This document shows, piece after piece, positions 15,459-23,392 of a stretch of 64,000 nt of DNA. The stretch's first letter is position 1, and every line of letters begins with the position of its first letter. The notes beneath the pieces are model-generated. The model was not told where the DNA came from. It saw only the letters and a list, made by a program, of their open reading frames with translations, and did no database searches. Both the position numbers and the translations under genes were made by a program. Where the stretch lies: the NCBI GenBank assembly GCA_945892985.1, contig CAMDDU010000008.1:1-64000 (forward strand). Direction: 5' to 3'. This stretch comes from CAITSH01 sp945892985. GTDB taxonomy: Bacteria > Pseudomonadota > Gammaproteobacteria > Burkholderiales > SG8-39.

Positions 15459-15920
15459 ATGAGCGCCAGATCGATTGTGGGCTGCTTGCTGCTCGCAGCA
15501 AGCTCCCTCGCCCTTTCTCAAACCGCGATTGTCTGCAAGCCAGAAACAAAATCTGGAAGGTCCCTGTGGCCGGAGATTTACCTCTCTAAAACCGACCAGG
15601 TCTGTTTTGATGTACTGGGGTGGATGGACTATCGGGGCCAAAATTGCGCACGAAACGGAGAGTCGATTCAGTGGGAGGGAATCATCATCGTGATGGTTGG
15701 CGACGACTCCCAAGGACGAGATCGCACCCAACTCCGGGTGCGCAATCCAGTTGTCACTAGTGAGCGCCTAGAGTACATCGTGGAATGGAGCCGTGGTGCC
15801 GGGTGGCGGCCGATGCAACGAGTTAGCATCAATCGGATTACCGGCGTTGGCGTCAACTACTTCGTGGACATGCATGGTGGAGAAACCATTCAGTGCCAGA
15901 GAGTCGCAAAGAAGATCTAA
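15459..15920 (+). CDS. Secreted or periplasmic unknown protein, cassette 3
   Basis: 153 residues with a Sec-type signal peptide (MSARSIVGCLLLAASSLALS, cleavage near ALSQ). The mature part has several cysteines (in IVCKPE, QVCFDV, QNCARN, IQCQRV) that could form two disulfides, and beta-rich segments EGIIIVMVGDD and RVRNPVVTSERLEYIVEW. I recognise no family. GGGGATGA stands before the start. It is the cargo of cassette 3, a class of proteins that is mostly uncharacterised. Confidence 0.75.
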   Translation: MSARSIVGCLLLAASSLALSQTAIVCKPETKSGRSLWPEIYLSKTDQVCFDVLGWMDYRGQNCARNGESIQWEGIIIVMVGDDSQGRDRTQLRVRNPVVTSERLEYIVEWSRGAGWRPMQRVSINRITGVGVNYFVDMHGGETIQCQRVAKKI

Positions 15921-15989
15921 TGTACCTCTCGGCCAACCTGCCCCATCGTCACGTGCTGCCTAACTGCGGCTCGCAGCCGGACGTTAGAT
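15915..15989 (+). other. Possible degenerate attC site 3
   Basis: Ends with a good core site GTTAGAT (15983-15989). Two R'' candidates exist: ATCTAAT (15915), overlapping the stop codon of cassette 3, and GCCTAAC (15958), which with CGGCT-cgc-AGCCG and GTTAG forms a compact hairpin too short for a normal attC. Neither matches the expected GTCTAAC exactly, so the site may be worn or rearranged. Confidence 0.45.
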
Positions 15990-16004
15990 TCTGAAGAGGC
16001 TGTG

Positions 16005-16067
16005 ATGAAAGACGATCCAGAAATTCCCTATCCCCCCGGCAAGACTGGCGAAACGCGATATTCCTAA
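16005..16067 (+). pseudogene. Truncated start of a fourth cassette gene
   Basis: Right after the last core site, GAGG precedes an ATG that opens 20 codons (MKDDPEIPYPPGKTGETRYS) and a stop. The position and ribosome site are those of a cassette gene, but the frame ends at once and no attC follows. Either the gene was cut by deletion or it is a very short peptide. Confidence 0.4.
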
Positions 16068-16134
16068 TATCAGCGATGTCACACAGGGGGCCACGATTCT
16101 TCAGCGATTGAACCGTGATTGCCACCGGTTATCA

Positions 16135-16173
16135 ATGGCTGACAACAAGCCCGAAGGGCTTGTTGTCAGCCAT
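16135..16173. terminator. Long perfect hairpin after rlmL
   Basis: ATGGCTGACAACAAGCCC (16135-16152), loop GAA, then its exact reverse complement (16156-16173): an 18-bp perfect stem, 8 bases past the stop of the leftward methyltransferase gene. No T-run follows on either strand. It could end that transcript or be a trace of the cassette region's right boundary. Confidence 0.5.
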
Positions 16174-16181
16174 CATCTAAC

Positions 16182-17375
16182 TCAGTCGCCCGGCTTCGCC
16201 TTGCGATTGAATCCCGCCACCACCTTGTACTCAAACAGGCGGCATTCGAGCGCGCCGTTGAAGAGCGGCGTGCGCTTGGAGGCGGACAGGCCGATTTTTT
16301 TCTGCAGCGCCATGTCGGCCGAGAAGAGGTAGCAGGTCCAGCCGGCAAAGCGCGCCTTGAGGGCGTCGCCGAGCTTTGGGTAAAAGCCCTCCAGCGTTTC
16401 CTTGTCGCCGACACGCACGCCGTAGGGCGGGTTGGAGATGAGGTAGCCGGCCTGAGTAGCCTGAGACGGGGGCGCGGTCGGCGGCGAGATCTCCAGCACG
16501 TTGGCCTGCTTTAGCGTGACCAAGTCGTCGACGCCGGCGGCGACGAGGTTCTCGTGCGCGTTTTTCAGCTCGTCGCCATACAGGTCGCTGCCGTGGATCA
16601 GACCGGGTACCCCCGGTGTGCGCCTTGCCTTGGCGTCTTCCCAGACGCGGCGCCACAGGTCCACATCGTGCTGGTTGAGCCGCTCGAAGCCGAAGGCGCG
16701 GCGGCTGCCCGGCGCGATATTGCGCGCCATCAGCGCGGCCTCGACCAGCAACGTGCCGCTGCCGCACATCGGGTCGAGTAGCGGCGTGCCCGGCTTCCAG
16801 CCGGACAGGCCGAGGATGCCGGCGGCGAGGTTTTCCTTTAGCGGCGCCTCGCCCACGGCGGTGCGCCAGCCGCGCTTGTACAGCGGCTCGCCCGAGGTGT
16901 CGATGTAGAGCGTGAAGTGCGTCGGGTCGAGAAAGCCGGCGAGGCGCACATCGGGCTCGCGCGTGTCGACGTTGGGCCGCTCGTCCGAGGTTTCGCGAAA
17001 GCGGTCGCACACCGCGTCCTTGATGCGCAGCACGATAAAATCGATGCTCTTGAGCGGGCACTTGATGGCGTTGACGTCGACGCGAATGCTGCGCGACACC
17101 TCGAACCATGCCGGCCATTCGATGGCGAAGGCGGCGTCATAAATGTCCTGTTCGCTGCGGTAGGGAATGTGCGCCACCGACAGCAGGATGCGCGTGGCAA
17201 GGCGGCTCTCGAGATTGGCGCGGTAGCACACCGCAGTGCTGCCGCGAAACGACGCGCCGCCGGGCACGGCCTTGACGCCGCTGCCGCCGAAGCTTTCGAG
17301 TTCTGCGGCGAGCAGGGTTTCCAGGCCGCGCGGGCAGGTGGCGAACATCGCATGGCTGGGGGCTTGCAGGGTCAC
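16182..17375 (-). CDS. rlmL: RlmL-type 23S rRNA guanine-N2 methyltransferase
   Basis: 397 residues. An N-terminal ferredoxin-like/THUMP region (FATCPRGLETLLAAELESFG) that binds RNA is followed by a Rossmann methyltransferase with the SAM-binding LLDPMCGSGTLLVEAAL and the catalytic SNPPYGVRVG motif. These features fit the RlmL/RlmK-L N-terminal half that makes m2G2445 in 23S rRNA. The RlmK half of the gamma-proteobacterial fusion is absent, which is normal in many betaproteobacteria. Related N2-G methyltransferases of the same fold cannot be fully excluded. Confidence 0.88.
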   Translation of the reverse strand: MTLQAPSHAMFATCPRGLETLLAAELESFGGSGVKAVPGGASFRGSTAVCYRANLESRLATRILLSVAHIPYRSEQDIYDAAFAIEWPAWFEVSRSIRVDVNAIKCPLKSIDFIVLRIKDAVCDRFRETSDERPNVDTREPDVRLAGFLDPTHFTLYIDTSGEPLYKRGWRTAVGEAPLKENLAAGILGLSGWKPGTPLLDPMCGSGTLLVEAALMARNIAPGSRRAFGFERLNQHDVDLWRRVWEDAKARRTPGVPGLIHGSDLYGDELKNAHENLVAAGVDDLVTLKQANVLEISPPTAPPSQATQAGYLISNPPYGVRVGDKETLEGFYPKLGDALKARFAGWTCYLFSADMALQKKIGLSASKRTPLFNGALECRLFEYKVVAGFNRKAKPGD

Positions 17376-17659
17376 GCTTGCACACGCATGGCGAATCCAT
17401 CATGATCAATTTAGCGCGGCAGACTAACACAATACCCATGGAGTCCCCCTTAGGTGTCATGGTGAAATTGCGACAACGCGACATTGCGCACCAACGCCAT
17501 TCCCTTTTGCCGAGGCACCGGCCCTGTCCCGGGGCGTTCTGCGCACCGGAGGCGCCGCCGCCGGCTGCCGGCGCGCTTGAGTGATTGTGCCCAGTCGCGT
17601 AACCTTGTAGGCTTACACCGTGAGGTGGGGATGTTCCGGGTGCCAGGGAGCGGGTTCTG

Positions 17660-18214
17660 ATGAACAGACAGCAGGCGGTTGTCCTCGTTGCGGCAGTTAT
17701 CAACATCGCGGTGCTACTGCTCTTTCCACCTTTCGATTACGTGTCGGCGACGCGCAACAACGTGCCGACCTTCGAGGGCTTTCGCTTCGTATTTGCCGAC
17801 CATGGCAACAGCGTGAAGAACGCGAACTTCCTGCAAATCGAACTATTCGTGGTGATGATTAACGCCGCCATCGGCTGGCTGCTGCTGCGTAGTCGCCCGG
17901 CCGGCAGCGACGGCAAAAAGCGCCCCAGTATCGACTGGCAGCGCATCGTGTTGTTTGGCACCGGTATTAACCTGATCCTGGTGCTGCTGTTCCCGCCTTT
18001 CCAGAACTACTATGCCGTCACCAATGCCGCGCTGCCCAGCTTTGACGGCTTCTACTTTGTATTTGGCGACCACAGCAAGCAGAACCTGGTGGTGGCCATC
18101 CTCTATCTCGAGGTTATTTTCGTGCTGGTCAACGGCGGTCTGTTGTGGCTGGTGCTCCGACGCACCAAGGCCGACGATCTGGACGCCTTGGCGAAAAAGC
18201 TGATGGCGCTCTAG
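17660..18214 (+). CDS. Membrane protein of two duplicated halves, unknown
   Basis: 184 residues built of two repeats of about 75 residues. Each has a helix ending in LLFPPF, a loop with a (P)xFxGFxFVFxDH segment (VPTFEGFRFVFADH, LPSFDGFYFVFGDH) and a second helix ending WLLLR or WLVLR. Four membrane helices are expected, with both FPPF-DH loops on the same side. I do not recognise a family. The repeated Asp-His pairs could bind a metal or polar ligand, but that is only a guess. It is flanked by genes on the opposite strand and stands alone. Confidence 0.8.
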   Translation: MNRQQAVVLVAAVINIAVLLLFPPFDYVSATRNNVPTFEGFRFVFADHGNSVKNANFLQIELFVVMINAAIGWLLLRSRPAGSDGKKRPSIDWQRIVLFGTGINLILVLLFPPFQNYYAVTNAALPSFDGFYFVFGDHSKQNLVVAILYLEVIFVLVNGGLLWLVLRRTKADDLDALAKKLMAL

Positions 18215-18270
18215 CGCCCTCGCACCCTCGCACCTTTGCCACCTTCGCACCTTACTTGCGGCAGGCCGCG

Positions 18271-18687
18271 TTAGAACGGCTTGACCACCACCAGGATCAC
18301 CGCCACCAGCATCAGCAGCACCGGCACCTCGTTGAACCAGCGGTAGAACACATGCGAGCGGGCGTTGGTGCCGGCTTCGAATTTTTTCAGGATACGGCCG
18401 CAGCCGTGGTGATAGCCCAGCAGCAGGATTACCACCGCGAGCTTGGCGTGCATCCAGCCGCCTGATGTCCCGATGCCGTAGCCCAGCCACAGCCACAGGC
18501 CCGTGCCCAGCGCCGGCACCGCCAGAATGGTCATGAAGCGATAGAGCTTGCGCGCCATCAGCAGCAGGCGCTGGCGTGCCGGCGGCGCATCTTCCATGGC
18601 AAGGTTGACAAAAATGCGTGGCAGGTAGAACAGCCCGGCAAACCACGAGGCGACAAAAACGATATGCAGTGCTTTGACCCAGAGCAT
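18271..18687 (-). CDS. hemJ: HemJ-type protoporphyrinogen IX oxidase (CopD-like)
   Basis: 138 residues from the ATG at 18687; an upstream in-frame extension lies in the ABC permease gene and is not family-like. Four membrane helices and the HemJ hallmarks are visible: KALHIVFVASWFAGLFYLPR with the conserved His, ARKLYRFM, and WMHAKLAVVILLLGYHH with the conserved His-Ala-Lys. HemJ oxidises protoporphyrinogen IX in heme synthesis. It ends a run of leftward genes, 41 bases after the ABC permease. Confidence 0.88.
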   Translation of the reverse strand: MLWVKALHIVFVASWFAGLFYLPRIFVNLAMEDAPPARQRLLLMARKLYRFMTILAVPALGTGLWLWLGYGIGTSGGWMHAKLAVVILLLGYHHGCGRILKKFEAGTNARSHVFYRWFNEVPVLLMLVAVILVVVKPF

Positions 18688-18728
18688 GGCGTGGTCCTTG
18701 ATTTCGAATATTGACGTTGGTGGTGTGA

Positions 18729-19520
18729 CTACTTGAGCAAGCGGCGGCGGAACAGCGCCAGCGCGATGGCCAGCGCAACACCCGCATAGGCGAGCAGTAC
18801 GCAGGTGTGCAGCAAAATCGATTCGGGCACATGGCCGAGCATCAGCGGACGGGCCAAGGCGATGGCGTGGGTCAGCGGCAGCGCTTGTGCGAACAGCTGA
18901 AAGCCCTGCGGTAATTGCGCCACCGGAAAGAACACCCCGCACAGCAGCACCATTGGCGTGATGGCGAGCGTGAAGTAGTACATGAAAAAATCATAGCTTG
19001 GCGCGAGCGCCGTGATGATCAGGCCCAGCGCGGAAAAGCACAGGCCGACCAGCGGTATCACCGCCAGCACCCACAGCGCGAGTGGCGAATCGATAAAACC
19101 CATTACCCACACCACCAGCAGGATCGCGGCACCGGACAAGAAACTCTTGCTCGCCGCCCAGGCCCACTCGGCGATCACCACATCCTCGAGCGTGACCGGC
19201 GCGTTGAGGATGGCATCCCAGGTACGCTGCACGTGCATGCGTGAAAACGCCGAATACAGCGACTCGAAGGTGGCGCTGTTCATGGTGCTGTAGCACACGG
19301 TGCCGGCGGCCAGAAAGGCGATATAGGGCACGCCGTCGATCTCCTTGACCATCGCGCCGATGCCGTATCCGAGGCCCAGCATGTAGATCATCGGGTCGGC
19401 GAGGTTGCCCAGTATCGAGGGCAGCGCGAGTTTGCGCCAGACGAGGAAGTTGCGCCGCCACACGGCAAATACGCGTACAAAAGCACGCATGGACACGCCG
19501 ACGAAGCCATTCTGGCTCAT
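18729..19520 (-). CDS. ABC-2 type exporter permease (NodJ-like)
   Basis: 263 residues with six hydrophobic helices and NodJ-family segments: RNFLVWRKLALPSILGNLADP, GLGYGIGAMV, and the C-terminal LPLTHAIALARPLM. NodI/NodJ exporters secrete lipo-chitin signals in rhizobia, but housekeeping homologues are common in betaproteobacteria, with unknown cargo. It lies 9 bases downstream of its ATPase gene, so the two form one transporter. Confidence 0.92.
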   Translation of the reverse strand: MSQNGFVGVSMRAFVRVFAVWRRNFLVWRKLALPSILGNLADPMIYMLGLGYGIGAMVKEIDGVPYIAFLAAGTVCYSTMNSATFESLYSAFSRMHVQRTWDAILNAPVTLEDVVIAEWAWAASKSFLSGAAILLVVWVMGFIDSPLALWVLAVIPLVGLCFSALGLIITALAPSYDFFMYYFTLAITPMVLLCGVFFPVAQLPQGFQLFAQALPLTHAIALARPLMLGHVPESILLHTCVLLAYAGVALAIALALFRRRLLK

Positions 19521-19529
19521 GTCAGGGCC

Positions 19530-20503
<974 letters not shown>

Positions 20504-20513
<10 letters not shown>

Positions 20514-21139
20514 TGGCCTTTGATGATGTTGCGGATGATGTGCAGGCGGCGGTGAAAGAAATGATCCGCGCCGGGAATCACCACCACCGGCAGCTCTTGC
20601 GGCTGCGCCCAGTCGAGCACATTGGCAAGCGGCACTGTCTCGTCTTTTTCACCGTGGATCAGGATGGTGTCGGGTGGCACTGCTGCGAGCGCGTAGTCGC
20701 GCCCGGCGGCCACCAGGCCTGCGGCAAGGCCGATCAGCACCATGCGCCCGGGTGTCAGGCGGCTGGCCACATGCGTCTGCACAAAAGCGCCGAACGAGAA
20801 CCCGGCCAGCACGATGGGTAGCGCGCCAAAGCGCTTGCGCAGTTGTGCCGCCACCGCCACCAGGTCGTCGGTCTCGCCCTTGCCGTGGTCGTGTTCGCCG
20901 GCCGAGGCGCCGACCCCGCGAAAATTCGGCCGCACCGCGATGTAATTGAGTTCGGCGAAGACCCGCGCCAGCGTTTGCACCACCTTGTTGTCGAGACTGC
21001 CCCCGTACAGCGGGTGCGGATGGGCGATGAGCGCGATGCCGCGCGGTGCGTCGCCCGCCGCTTGCGCATTAGGGTGGTCGATGACCGTTTCAATTACCCC
21101 GGCCGCCCCTTGGAGCAGCAGGCGTTCCTGCTGGGCCAT
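20504..21139 (-). CDS. Alpha/beta hydrolase, CocE/NonD-like
   Basis: 211 residues, a compact hydrolase. Features are LIAHPHPLYGGSLDNKVVQT near the N-terminus, FRGVGASAGEHD, the nucleophile elbow AGFSFGAF, and likely acid and base in HGEKDETVP and GADHFFH. Its 3' end overlaps the ABC ATPase start by about 10 bases, and it starts 8 bases after the ferredoxin gene stop. The tight ferredoxin-hydrolase-ABC order suggests one operon; the substrate is unknown. Confidence 0.88.
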
Positions 21140-21147
21140 GTCCGGCC

Positions 21148-21471
21148 CTAGACCTTCAGCCGTTCGACGACGCGGCCGTGCACCAGATGCTCCTCGACGA
21201 TCTCGTCGATGTCGGACTCGTCGACATAGGTGTACCAGGTCTCTTCCGGATAAATCACCAGCACCGGCCCCAGTGCGCAGCGGTCCAGGCAGCCGGCCTG
21301 GTTGATGCGCACCTTGCCCTCGCCGGAGAGCTTGAGCGCCTTGACCTTGTCTTTGGCATAGGCGCGCAATGCGCTCGCGCCGCGGTCTTCGCAGCAGGCT
21401 TCGCCCTTATCGCGCTTGTTGCAGCAAAAAAATACGTGGTGCTTGTAAAAGCTCATGGGATTCGCCATCAA
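21148..21471 (-). CDS. Thioredoxin-like [2Fe-2S] ferredoxin
   Basis: About 107 residues (starts at 21471, 21468 or 21456 are possible). The protein begins FYKHHVFFCCNKRDKGEACC and later has NQAGCLDRCALGPVLVIYPE, which is the cysteine pattern of thioredoxin-like 2Fe-2S ferredoxins related to the NuoE C-terminal domain. A TWYTYVDESDIDEIVEEHL tail is typical. These small electron carriers have few assigned partners. It lies between VanZ and the hydrolase in a closely packed leftward run. Confidence 0.9.
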   Translation of the reverse strand: MMANPMSFYKHHVFFCCNKRDKGEACCEDRGASALRAYAKDKVKALKLSGEGKVRINQAGCLDRCALGPVLVIYPEETWYTYVDESDIDEIVEEHLVHGRVVERLKV

Positions 21472-21486
21472 TGGAGTGGCGGTATT

Positions 21487-22578
21487 TTAACTGCTGGCAT
21501 CACTTTGCTGCCTGCCGGTCGCAACCAGCAGCAGGTAGGCCATCGCGGCAAACGGCCACAGGCTGGACACCAGGTGTGTGAGTCCGTTGAAGTTGAGAAA
21601 GTTGCCCTGCGGCCAGACCTGCAGTGCCTGCGCCAGATAAGGGTTGGCGGGGGCGATGTTCACCAGCACCGTGGCCGCCATCAAGGCCATGCCGGCGAAG
21701 GCCAGCTTGGCCGGTCGAGGCAGCGCTACCGCGGCCATGGCGATAAGCAGGCCGGCGGCGATGCCGATCAGCGCCCCCGGCGTCATCCACGCCAGCACCG
21801 CCGATGGATTGAACAACACGCTGAAAGCGAGTGTGCGCACCACCAGCGCGCAGCCCAGCATGGCGGCCAGCAGCGTGCGCACCGGCTGTCCCGGCATGAC
21901 CAGCGCCGCGGCAAATAGCGCCGCCGCCACCAGGTTGCAGGCGGCCACCGCCGCCTCGATGCGTATGAACACATCGGCCGGGTAGAGCAAGGCCGGCGAG
22001 GCATGGAACAGGTCGCGCAAGTCGCCCACGCCAAACAGCAGGGTCTCCGGGTCAAGCTGGGTGAACAACCAGAGCCCGAGCAGCGTCAGCCCCAGGTCGG
22101 TGTGGCGGCCGGTGGTGAACCAGCGCTGACGCAGCGCGAGTAGGTGGCTGGCGCTGAGCAGCCGGGGCGCCCATAGTGCGCCGGCCAGCGCGCCGATCAG
22201 CGCCCCGGCGCCGTTTGAGAGCACATCAAGGTTGGACGGGATGCGTGCAGGCAAATATGTTTGCACCGACTCGAGCGCAATCGACAACAACACGCCGCCG
22301 CAGGCGGGCAGGATCACAGCCAGCGCACCACGCAGCAGCGGGTGCAGTGCCAACGCGGCGAGCAGCCCGAAGGGCAGGTAGGCGACGACATTGGCGCCAA
22401 GGTCGAAGGCGGTGACATAGCGCGGCCAGTGTGCCCACAAAAACGCCAGCGGCGCCACGCCGCGGTCAGTCCAGCCTGAAAAAGGATGCAGGCTGCCGTA
22501 AATCACCAGCAGTGTGTAGGCGGCGCACAAATATCGCGTCAGCGGAGAAGCTTGGGCGGGCATGCGCGATTGTCGCAC
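21487..22578 (-). CDS. VanZ-family membrane protein
   Basis: 363 residues (an ATG at 22563 would shorten it by 5). The VanZ-like region spans about 15-140: LVIYGSLHPFSGW, DLGANVVAYLPFGLLAALAL and IALESVQTYLPARIPSNLDVL, with the conserved Glu and Asn-Asp positions. It is followed by a further set of helices, about ten in all. VanZ itself gives teicoplanin resistance in enterococci, but most proteobacterial members are of unknown role. First gene of the VanZ-ferredoxin-hydrolase-ABC-hemJ run. Confidence 0.9.
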   Translation of the reverse strand: MRQSRMPAQASPLTRYLCAAYTLLVIYGSLHPFSGWTDRGVAPLAFLWAHWPRYVTAFDLGANVVAYLPFGLLAALALHPLLRGALAVILPACGGVLLSIALESVQTYLPARIPSNLDVLSNGAGALIGALAGALWAPRLLSASHLLALRQRWFTTGRHTDLGLTLLGLWLFTQLDPETLLFGVGDLRDLFHASPALLYPADVFIRIEAAVAACNLVAAALFAAALVMPGQPVRTLLAAMLGCALVVRTLAFSVLFNPSAVLAWMTPGALIGIAAGLLIAMAAVALPRPAKLAFAGMALMAATVLVNIAPANPYLAQALQVWPQGNFLNFNGLTHLVSSLWPFAAMAYLLLVATGRQQSDASS

Positions 22579-22605
22579 GGGATGGCCGCGCTTTTGCGAA
22601 ACGCC

Positions 22606-22730
22606 CTGCTGATCGCTTCGATGCGGGCGATGAACCGGGTGTTTTGCGCGGCGAGGGTCTTGACCACGCCCGATGTGGCGAGCAACTGCTCGTGCAGGGT
22701 CGCGGGGGCAGCGTCAAGCGCGCTGATTTG
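22606..22730 (-). pseudogene. Fragment of the coiled-coil membrane protein gene at 52456
   Basis: In the minus frame the fragment reads APATLHEQLLATSGVVKTLA then AQNTRFIARIEA, nearly the same as residues ~75-110 of the 52456-52863 protein. The DNA at 22618-22709 and 52550-52641 differs at roughly ten of 92 bases by eye. An in-frame stop lies just upstream, and the C-terminal helix is missing, so it cannot make the full protein. Confidence 0.75.
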
Positions 22731-23086
22731 CCTTGGCGAGTTCCCGTTTTACTTGAATTTCATGGGGTCGTTTGTTCATGCTCAGGATGCCTCGCCCACG
22801 TTCCGGTTGGCAGAAAAACCGGAACACTCCCCAACAATTTCTTAGCGATTTTACGTATATTTGCATTCATGTATCGAGCCATTAAATCCAGTCGCCCAAG
22901 CGCAGCTGGCTGAATTCCAAAAAGAAATGTAATTTCTCATTTTTGCGACGTCGGATGATAAGCTAACCAAAATGATGCGATGCAAGCCGCCTTATTTTTC
23001 GAACAGCTTAAAAAAGTGAAGCTTGTGGGATACGGCGCAAGGATTCATGCGGATGGTGATGGTAGGGATGGTGATGGTTGTAGTCA

Positions 23087-23332
23087 TCACGGAATCAGGT
23101 TTAGCCTGACGCTACTGAGGCTATAGAACTGTTCAATGAACGCGTTCTGGGTCAGGCGTCCCTTCTGTTTTCCCCGAAGAGCTAGAAAAAGGCATCCCAG
23201 CCGTTTAAAGCCGCAATTGCGGCCCGGTGGGACGTCATGACCGGCGACTATAGATTTTGCCTTGGTGCATTTTGCCGAGGCAGTTACTGGCCCCGTCTTG
23301 GGACGGGGCGTCGACGTACCCCCAAGTTCCAT
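23087..23332 (-). pseudogene. Probable IS3-family transposase relic
   Basis: An 81-codon minus-strand frame contains GRLTQNAFIEQF (23126-23161). This resembles the part of IS3-family OrfB proteins around the last catalytic Glu, normally of the type PGKPTQNAFIERFN. The rest of the transposase is absent or unrecognisable. No clear terminal inverted repeats were found. Confidence 0.45.
23290..23309. terminator. Perfect GC hairpin
   Basis: GCCCCGTC (23290-23297), loop TTGG, GACGGGGC (23302-23309). It lies about 85 bases before the Rieske gene, without a T-run. It could shield the catabolic operon from upstream transcription or be an insertion-sequence remnant. Confidence 0.4.
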
Positions 23333-23392
23333 ATCCGCGAAACAGAGACCGGGAAAAATACGGGATGATCAGTGAAAAAAGGAGAGGGTTGA

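Larger units (their letters stand above)
14159..15989 (+). mobile_element. Integron gene-cassette array lacking a visible integrase (CALIN-like)
   Basis: Three consecutive plus-strand cassettes bounded by GTTRRRY core sites at 14159, 14762, 15428 and 15983. The first two end in clear attC sites. In a true cassette the R'' box of its attC is the reverse complement of the core site at its own left boundary. Here R'' GTCTAAC (14702) matches GTTAGAC (14159), and R'' GTATAAC (15372) matches GTTATAC (14762), both exactly. Contents are two toxin-antitoxin pairs and one secreted unknown protein, typical cargo of chromosomal integrons. No tyrosine-recombinase gene is present in the window, and no attI was identified. 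Confidence 0.88.
22579..23392. other. Scarred, partly AT-rich intergenic region
   Basis: About 800 bases with no intact gene. It contains a fragment of the 52.5-kb coiled-coil gene (22606-22730), an AT-rich stretch (about 22830-23010), a 16-bp period tandem of GGATGGTGATGGT (23051 and 23067), a probable IS3-type transposase relic (about 23087-23332) and a perfect hairpin (23290-23309). Together these mark a junction between core-like genes and the catabolic block. Confidence 0.6.
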
